Positions 1 to 5,227 of a stretch of 6,114 bases of DNA are shown one piece after another. The stretch is from assembly GCA_025937035.1 (NCBI GenBank), contig JAICSG010000262.1:1-6114 (forward strand), given 5' to 3'. The notes under the pieces are model-generated. The model searched no databases, was not told the origin of the DNA, and worked only from the letters and a program-made list of their open reading frames with translations. The translations under genes and the position numbers were made by a program. Origin of the DNA: Thermoanaerobaculia bacterium. Lineage in GTDB: Bacteria; Acidobacteriota; Thermoanaerobaculia; Multivoradales; UBA5704. The first letter of the stretch is position 1, and every line of letters begins with the position of its first letter.

Positions 1-495
1 CGACCGCACCAGGGGCCCGCGCTGGAGGTCGAACGGCGCGGCGGTCTCCTCCTGGGCCAGGCGCAGGGCCTCGGGCTCGCGCCGCTCCGCGGGCAGCCCG
101 GTGAGGTCGACCAAGGCCAGGAGCTGCCGGCGCGAAGCGGCCACCCGCTGCGCGGGCCGGCCGTCGACCACGGGGAAGCTGGTGCGCCAGGCCGCGTGCC
201 GGCGGGCGATCTCGTCGAGCGCCGCCGCCACCAGCGGCACCTCCAGCGGCCCCAGCATGCGGGTGGCGGCGCCGATGTTGAGCCCCGCCCCGCCCGGGTA
301 GAGCTGCTCCATGAACCAGAAGCGCTCCTGGTCGAGCGACAGCGGCCAGTCCCCCTCGCCCGTGGGCCCCGAGCGGCGCGGGATGGCGGGCGGCTGCGGC
401 GGGCGCGCCGCGGCCTGGCGCTGCTTCTCCCGCAGCTTCTCGAACAGGGCCCGTTGCTCGGGGGTGAGGGCGGAGATACGGTCGGTCAGGCTCAT
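1..495 (-). CDS. NRPS subunit, N-terminal part (leader + start of condensation domain), 3' end outside the window
   Basis: The first 165 codons are visible and the frame runs open through position 1. The protein begins MSLTDRISALTPEQRALFEK, which matches the leader of the two preceding subunits (22 of 28 residues identical to the C-A-PCP protein over its first 28). A Pro-rich linker and the GPTGEGDWPLSLDQERFWF entry to a condensation domain (C1, about 43-61) follow. Next come RHAAWRTSFPVVDGRPAQRV (99-118, C2 region) and PFDLQRGPLVRS, the stretch that normally precedes the catalytic HHxxxD motif; that motif lies outside the window, so activity cannot be judged. The start overlaps the upstream stop (ATGA) behind a GGAG, so it is the next elongation subunit in the operon. 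Whether an adenylation and carrier domain follow, or it is another lone C domain, is not visible. Confidence 0.93.
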   Translation of the reverse strand, partial: MSLTDRISALTPEQRALFEKLREKQRQAAARPPQPPAIPRRSGPTGEGDWPLSLDQERFWFMEQLYPGGAGLNIGAATRMLGPLEVPLVAAALDEIARRHAAWRTSFPVVDGRPAQRVAASRRQLLALVDLTGLPAERREPEALRLAQEETAAPFDLQRGPLVRS

Positions 496-3400
496 ACGGC
501 TCCATCGTGCTGGGTCGGCTCTCCGGCGAGCAGGGCTTGCAGGTCCTCCAGGGAGAGATCGCCCACCTCCGCCATCACCTGCCCGACCAGGCGGTTCGCC
601 AGGTCGAGCAGGTCGGCGGCCTCGAACATCATCTGCAGAGGGACCTCGAGGCCGTACTGGTCCCGCAGGCGGGCCATGAGGCGGGTGGCGAGCAGCGAGT
701 GCCCGCCGAGGTCGAAGAAGTTGTCGCGCATCCCCACCCGCTCGAGGCCCAGGATCTCCGCGCAGGCGGCGGCCAGGCTCTCCTCGATCGCGTTGGAGGG
801 GGCGAGGTATTCCCGCGTCTTGCCGGCGGCCGGATCGGGCGCGGGGAGGGCCCGGCGGTCCACCTTGCCGTTGGCGGTGAGCGGCAGACGGTCGAGGAAG
901 ACGAAGGCGGCGGGGATCATCGGCTCGGGCAGCAGGGCCGCCAGATGGCGCCGCAGCTCGGTCTCCTCCACCTCCCCCACCACGTAGGCGGCCAGCCGGC
1001 GGTCGCCATCCCTTTCCCAGGGGACCACCACCGTCTCGCGCACCGAGGGGTGGCCGGCGAGGGCCGCCTCGATCTCCCCCAGCTCGATGCGGAAGCCGCG
1101 GATCTTCACCTGGTTGTCCCGCCGCCCCAGGAATTCGAGCAGGCCGTCCGGGCGCCAGCGGACGACGTCCCCGGTGCGGTAGAGGCGGCCGCCGTCCCCC
1201 CACGGGTCGGGCACGAAGCGCTCGGCGGTGAGGGCCGGGCGGGCGAGATACCCCCGCGCCACGCCGCCGCCCCCCGCGAAGAGCTCCCCCCAGACCCCCA
1301 CCGGCACCGGCCGCAGGTCCGCGTCGAGCACGTGGACCGGGGTGTCCTGGATGGGCCGGCCGATCGGCACCGTGGCCGCCAGCCGCTCGTCGCCGAGGTC
1401 GGCGGCGGTCATGACGTGGCAGGTGGTGAAGGTGGTGCACTCGGTGGGGCCGTAGCCGTTGATCAGCGCGCAGCCGGGCAGACCCTCCAGGGCGCGGCGC
1501 ACCGCCGCGGGCGCCAGCACGTCGCCGCCGGCCAGGAGCTGGCGCAGGGGGCGCAGGGTCTCCAGGCGGTCCTGGACCATCTGGTGGAAGAGCCCGGAGG
1601 TCAGCCAGAGGGTGGTCACGCCGTGGCGGACGATCGCCGCCGCCAGCTCGTCGAGCGCCGGCCTCCGGCCGGGGAAGACCGCCACCCGCCCGCCGTTGAG
1701 CAGCGGCCCCCAGATCTCCAGGGTGGAGACGTCGAAGGCCACGTTGACCACCTGGAGGAAGGTCTCGCCCGAGCCCAGCCGGGCGTAGCGGGCGCCGGTC
1801 ACCAGGCGCAGGACGTTGGCGTGGGTGACCGCCACCCCCTTGGGCGCGCCGGTGGAGCCGGAGGTGTAGAGCACGTAGGCGAGCTGGTCGGGAAAAACAG
1901 CAGGGACAGGGACCTCAGGGACAGCAGGGGCTCCAGGGACAGGGACGTCGTCGAGGAAGATCGCACCGGCGTCCTCCAGCAGGAAGCGCCGCCGCTCCTC
2001 GGGGAGCTCGGGGTCGACCGGCAGGTATGCGCAGCCCGCCTGGAGGATGCCGAGCAGGGTGGGGATCAGGCCCACGGAGCGCTCGGCCGGCACGGCGATC
2101 CGCGTCTCGGGGGCGATCCCGGCGCGGAGCAGCCGGCCGGCCACCTGGGCGGCGCGGCGGCCGAGCTCGGCGTAGGTCAGCGCCTCGCCGTCCCCCACCA
2201 CCGCCACGGCGTCCGGCGTGCGGGCGGCCTGGGCGGCGAAGCGGCCGTGAAGGGTCGCCGCCGGCGGGTGGACCGGCCCGGCGCCGCTCCACTCCACCAG
2301 GATCTGATGGCGCGCCGCCGCGCCGAACGCCGGCAGGTCCGCGAGGCGCACCTCGGGATCGGCCGCCGCGGCCGCCAGCATCGCGGAGAGCATCTCGGCC
2401 ATGCGGACCGCGGTGGCGCGGTCGAACAGGTCGGCGTTGTACTCCAGGGGACCGGTGAACGCGCCGGCGGACTCGAAGAGGGCGAGCATCAGGTCGTAGC
2501 GGGCGTTGCCGTCGTAGATCTGGAGCGCCTCGCTCGCGACCTCCCCCGGGACCCCCAGGCCGCTCCCCTGGATGTCGACGAGCTGCACAAGGGTCTGGAC
2601 GATCGGCATCCGGCTGGTGTCCCGCTCGGGCCGGAGGGTCTCCACCAGCTTCCCGAAGGGGAGGTGCTGATGGGCGAAGACGGCCACGGCCACGGCGCGC
2701 GCGCGGGCGAGCATCTCGCGGAAGCTCGGGTCCCCCCGCAGGTCGATGGGCAGGGGGAGCTGGGTGGGGAAGAACCCGAGCAGGGACTCCACCTCGGGCC
2801 GGCCGCGGTTGGCGTTGACCGTGCCGACGATCAGCCGGTCCTGGCCGGAGAGCCGGTGGAAGAGGGCGGCGCAGAGGGCGACGAAGGCCATGAACCGGGT
2901 CGCCCCCGCGTCGCGCGCCAGGGCGCGCAACGCCGCCGTCGCCGCCGGATCGAGGTGGAGCGGATGGCGGCCGCCGCGCCCGCTCTGCTCCGCCGGCCGC
3001 GGCCGGTCGCCCGGGAGGTCGAGCACCAGGGGAAAGCCCTGGAGCTGCTCGCGCCACCAGTCGAGCTCGTGTTGGAGCACCTCGCCGGCCAGCCAGCGCC
3101 GCTGCCACACCGCGAAGTCGACGAGCTGCACCGGAGGCTCCGGGAGATGGCCTCCGGCGTGCAGGACGGCGAGCTCGCGCCAGAAGAGGTCGAGGCTGAT
3201 CAGGTCGCCGACGATGTGATGAACGGTCAGCACGCAGATGTGCTCGCGCTCCGCCAGCCGCGTCAGCAGGAGGCGCACCAGCGGTCCCTGAGCGAGCGAG
3301 AACGGCTGGCGGGCCGCCTCGCCGGCCAGGCGGAGAGCCAGGGCCTCCCGCCGCCCGGGCGGCAGCTCCGAGAGGTCCACCACGGGCAGGGGCAGGTGGA

Positions 3401-3764
3401 GATCCGGCGCCACCCGCTGCACCGGCCGGTCGTCCACCAGGGGGAAGGTGGTACGCCAGGCACCATGGCGCCGGACGATGGCGTTGGCGGCCGCCTCCAG
3501 GGAGGAGGGGGTGAGCGCGCCGGTCAGCCGTATCGCCGTGACCATGTTGTAGGCGGTGCTCTTCGGGTCGAAGACATGGAGGAACCAGAGCCGCTCCTGA
3601 TCGAAGGTCAGCGGCCAGTCCCCCTCCCCGCCCGGGCCGCTCACCCGCTCGATCGGCGGCGGCGCGAGGGGAGCCGGCGCGGCCTGGCGCTGTTTCTGGC
3701 GCAGAGCCTCGAACAGCGCCCGCTGCTCGGGCGTCAAGGCGGCGAGACGGTCGTTCACGCTCAT
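492..3764 (-). CDS. NRPS module C-A-PCP (1090 aa), predicted valine-type
   Basis: This is a complete single-module NRPS that selects, activates, loads and condenses one amino acid. The helical leader (1-30) is followed by a C domain at about 48-480: PLTFDQERLW (51-60), HHIVGDL (182-188; His183, Asp187), GFFPTQ (330-335), HQHLPFGKL (365-373). The adenylation domain spans about 505-975: LTYAEL (A1), YTSGSTGAPKG (A3, 633-643), FDVS (A4, 677-680), NGYGPTE (A5, 769-775), YRTGD (A7, 862-866), NGKVDRRAL (A10, 965-973). The PCP is at about 985-1062 with DNFFDLGGHSLL; Ser1023 is the phosphopantetheine site. Pocket residues by alignment to the GrsA Phe domain read D V L W L G G T F K (D678, V679, L682, W720, L744, G746, G770, T778, F779, K967), closest to known valine codes. 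No epimerase, methyltransferase or thioesterase is present. The A2-A3 loop is short and carries a Val-Pro repeat. The ATG overlaps the previous stop (ATGA) behind a GGAG, and the tail DLSLEDLQALLAG may be a docking element. Confidence 0.97.
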   Translation of the reverse strand: MSVNDRLAALTPEQRALFEALRQKQRQAAPAPLAPPPIERVSGPGGEGDWPLTFDQERLWFLHVFDPKSTAYNMVTAIRLTGALTPSSLEAAANAIVRRHGAWRTTFPLVDDRPVQRVAPDLHLPLPVVDLSELPPGRREALALRLAGEAARQPFSLAQGPLVRLLLTRLAEREHICVLTVHHIVGDLISLDLFWRELAVLHAGGHLPEPPVQLVDFAVWQRRWLAGEVLQHELDWWREQLQGFPLVLDLPGDRPRPAEQSGRGGRHPLHLDPAATAALRALARDAGATRFMAFVALCAALFHRLSGQDRLIVGTVNANRGRPEVESLLGFFPTQLPLPIDLRGDPSFREMLARARAVAVAVFAHQHLPFGKLVETLRPERDTSRMPIVQTLVQLVDIQGSGLGVPGEVASEALQIYDGNARYDLMLALFESAGAFTGPLEYNADLFDRATAVRMAEMLSAMLAAAAADPEVRLADLPAFGAAARHQILVEWSGAGPVHPPAATLHGRFAAQAARTPDAVAVVGDGEALTYAELGRRAAQVAGRLLRAGIAPETRIAVPAERSVGLIPTLLGILQAGCAYLPVDPELPEERRRFLLEDAGAIFLDDVPVPGAPAVPEVPVPAVFPDQLAYVLYTSGSTGAPKGVAVTHANVLRLVTGARYARLGSGETFLQVVNVAFDVSTLEIWGPLLNGGRVAVFPGRRPALDELAAAIVRHGVTTLWLTSGLFHQMVQDRLETLRPLRQLLAGGDVLAPAAVRRALEGLPGCALINGYGPTECTTFTTCHVMTAADLGDERLAATVPIGRPIQDTPVHVLDADLRPVPVGVWGELFAGGGGVARGYLARPALTAERFVPDPWGDGGRLYRTGDVVRWRPDGLLEFLGRRDNQVKIRGFRIELGEIEAALAGHPSVRETVVVPWERDGDRRLAAYVVGEVEETELRRHLAALLPEPMIPAAFVFLDRLPLTANGKVDRRALPAPDPAAGKTREYLAPSNAIEESLAAACAEILGLERVGMRDNFFDLGGHSLLATRLMARLRDQYGLEVPLQMMFEAADLLDLANRLVGQVMAEVGDLSLEDLQALLAGEPTQHDGAV
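500..503 (-). promoter_or_regulatory. Ribosome binding site (GGAG) of the downstream NRPS gene
   Basis: GGAG sits 4 nt upstream of the ATG at 495, within the final codons of the C-A-PCP gene, next to an ATGA stop-start overlap. It supports the chosen start and translational coupling of the two subunits. Confidence 0.65.
1902..1946 (-). repeat. In-frame GTCCCT (Val-Pro) mini-repeat within the adenylation domain
   Basis: These 45 bases encode residues 607-621 of the C-A-PCP protein, VPVPGAPAVPEVPVP. Read on the coding strand they hold five copies of the hexamer GTCCCT: two doublets at the ends and a single copy between them. The 13-mer GTCCCTGTCCCTG occurs twice, starting 33 nt apart. Proline here is always CCT, whereas the surrounding gene mostly uses CCC or CCG, and the flank on the 3' side contains GTT TTT, so codon use differs sharply from the neighbours. 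The length stays a multiple of three and the A3 motif resumes intact a few residues later. Confidence 0.8.
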
Positions 3765-5227
3765 GGGATCTCCGCGAGAGACGGCAGCTCCGACAGCCGC
3801 GCGTCCGGATCGGCCACCACCCGCTCGAGGAGGAGGCGGAAGAGCCCCAGCCAGCGCTCCACGGTCGCACGGTCCAGGATGTCGGCGTTGTGCTCGACCG
3901 GCCCGGAGAACCCCAGGTCCTCGTAGTCGTAGAGGCCGAGCATCAGGTCCCAGCGGGCATTGCCGTCGAACAGCGGCACCGCCTCGGAGTCGATCTCGCC
4001 GTCCTTTCTGTGGCTCTGGCCGTTGAGCACCAGGAGCAGCACCTGCACCACCGGGTTGCGGCCGGGGTCGGGCTCGGGGGCCAGGGTCTCGGCCAGCTTG
4101 TCGAACGGCATGCTCTGGTGCGTATAGGCGGAGAGGGTGGCTCTTTTGACCCGCGCCAGCAGCTCGCGGAAGGTCGGATCCCCGGAGAGGTCCACGGCGA
4201 ACGGCACCTGGGTGAGGAAGAAGCCCACCACCGTCTCGAGCTCCGGGCGGGGCCGGTTGGCGCTGTTGGAGCCCACCACGAGCCGCTCCTGGCCGGTGAT
4301 CCGGAAGAGCAGGGCGTCGGTCGCGGCGAGCAGGGCCATGAAGACGGTCACCCCCTCGCGGCGGGCGAGGGCCCGCAGCCCGGCGGCGAGCTCCGGGCCG
4401 GAACGGAAGGGGACCATGCCGCCGCGCTGGCTCTGCCGGCGGGGCCGGGGGCGGTCGCCCGGCAGGTCGAGCACCAGCGGGAAGCCGGCCAGCTCGCGGC
4501 GCCAGAAATCGGCGTATTCGCGCAGCGCCTCGCCGCTCCACCGCTCGCGCTCCCAGAGGACGAAGTCGGGAAAGTGCAGCGCCGGCTCGGGGCACGGGCT
4601 GGGGGCGCCGGTCCGCGCCGCCTCGTAGAGCGCCATCAGCTCCTGGAAGGCGATCTGGAAGGTGATCCAGTCGGTGGCCGTGTGGTGGACCGTGAGGAGC
4701 CAGAAGTGCTCGCGCTCGGCGAGGCGGACCAGGGCGGCGCGGATCAGCGGTCCGCGCTCCAGGTCGAAGGGGGCCCGGGTGCGGTCGAACAGAGTGCGGC
4801 GCCCCTCGGCCTCGCGCCGCCCCGCCGGCAGGGCCGTGAGGTCGATCAAGCCGAAATCGAGCTCCACCTCCTCCGCCACCCGCTGCACCGGCCGGCCGTC
4901 CACCCGGGGGAAGCTGGCGCGGAAGGCGGCGTGGCGGCGGATCAGCTCGCGCAGGGCGCCCGCGAAGGCGGGGATGTCGAGGGCCCCCCACATGTGGCTG
5001 GCGGCGTCGACGTTCCAGGAGACCAGGGCCGGGTTCTCCTGGTGCAGCCGCCAGAGCCGCTCCTGGTCGATCGACAGCGGCCAGTCGCCGGCTCCGGAGG
5101 GGCCGGTGACCCGGCGGACCGGCGGCGGCTGGCGGGCTATCGTTGCCTCCTGCTGCTTGCGGCGCAGGACCTCGAAGAGGGCCCGCTGCTCCGGGGTCAG
5201 CGTCGAGAGACGTTCGGCGACGCTCAC
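3761..5227 (-). CDS. Stand-alone NRPS condensation-domain protein (488 aa)
   Basis: This protein holds one condensation domain and nothing else. Condensation domains join the acyl or peptidyl chain on one carrier to the amine held on the next. Residues 1-30 are a charged helical leader containing LTPEQRALFEVLRRKQ, shared with the next two proteins; a Pro-rich linker follows. Core motifs in order: C1 PLSIDQERLW (50-59), RHAAFRASFP (98-107), catalytic HHTATDW (181-187; His182 and Asp186 kept, the usual final Gly is Trp), GFPLVLDLPGDRPRP (248-262), SNSANRPRPELETVVGFFLTQ (C5, about 320-340), HQSMPFDKL (C6, 370-378) and the VEHNADILDRAT region (C7, about 444-455). It stops at LSELPSLAEIP, the point where C-A proteins run into the adenylation domain, so A and PCP are absent. 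The GTG start at 5227 is chosen because it aligns exactly with the MS- starts of the two downstream paralogues; it overlaps the upstream stop as GTGA. It could bridge PKS to NRPS, modify the chain, or be a module remnant. Confidence 0.92.
   Translation of the reverse strand: MSVAERLSTLTPEQRALFEVLRRKQQEATIARQPPPVRRVTGPSGAGDWPLSIDQERLWRLHQENPALVSWNVDAASHMWGALDIPAFAGALRELIRRHAAFRASFPRVDGRPVQRVAEEVELDFGLIDLTALPAGRREAEGRRTLFDRTRAPFDLERGPLIRAALVRLAEREHFWLLTVHHTATDWITFQIAFQELMALYEAARTGAPSPCPEPALHFPDFVLWERERWSGEALREYADFWRRELAGFPLVLDLPGDRPRPRRQSQRGGMVPFRSGPELAAGLRALARREGVTVFMALLAATDALLFRITGQERLVVGSNSANRPRPELETVVGFFLTQVPFAVDLSGDPTFRELLARVKRATLSAYTHQSMPFDKLAETLAPEPDPGRNPVVQVLLLVLNGQSHRKDGEIDSEAVPLFDGNARWDLMLGLYDYEDLGFSGPVEHNADILDRATVERWLGLFRLLLERVVADPDARLSELPSLAEIP
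3770..3773 (-). promoter_or_regulatory. Ribosome binding site (GGAG) of the C-A-PCP gene
   Basis: GGAG sits 5 nt upstream of the ATG at 3764, within the last codons of the preceding gene. With the ATGA overlap it fixes the start and shows that the C-A-PCP protein is a separate translation product, not the rest of a frameshifted C-C-A-PCP protein. Confidence 0.7.

Noticed and set aside
3755..3775. Frameshift or assembly error splitting a single C-C-A-PCP protein
   Set aside because: The junction is a classic ATGA overlap with a well-placed GGAG, and the downstream protein begins with the same leader as the other subunits, so two genes are more likely.
1915..3870. Minus-strand frame of 651 codons overlapping the C-A-PCP gene
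   Set aside because: It is Arg/Pro/Gly-rich and lies in a frame shifted relative to the gene with all the C and A motifs; it is a GC-driven shadow.
507..3926. Long plus-strand open frame of 1139 codons, with another at 3890-5563
   Set aside because: They lie fully antisense to clear NRPS domains, and their translations are low-complexity G/A/R/E/H-rich with no recognisable motif. Long stop-free antisense frames are expected at this GC content.
3765..4991. Upstream extension of the C-A-PCP frame to 4991
   Set aside because: The extension overlaps the lone C-domain gene and encodes Arg/Gly/Pro-rich sequence without motifs. The ATG at 3764 has a GGAG and aligns with paralogous starts.
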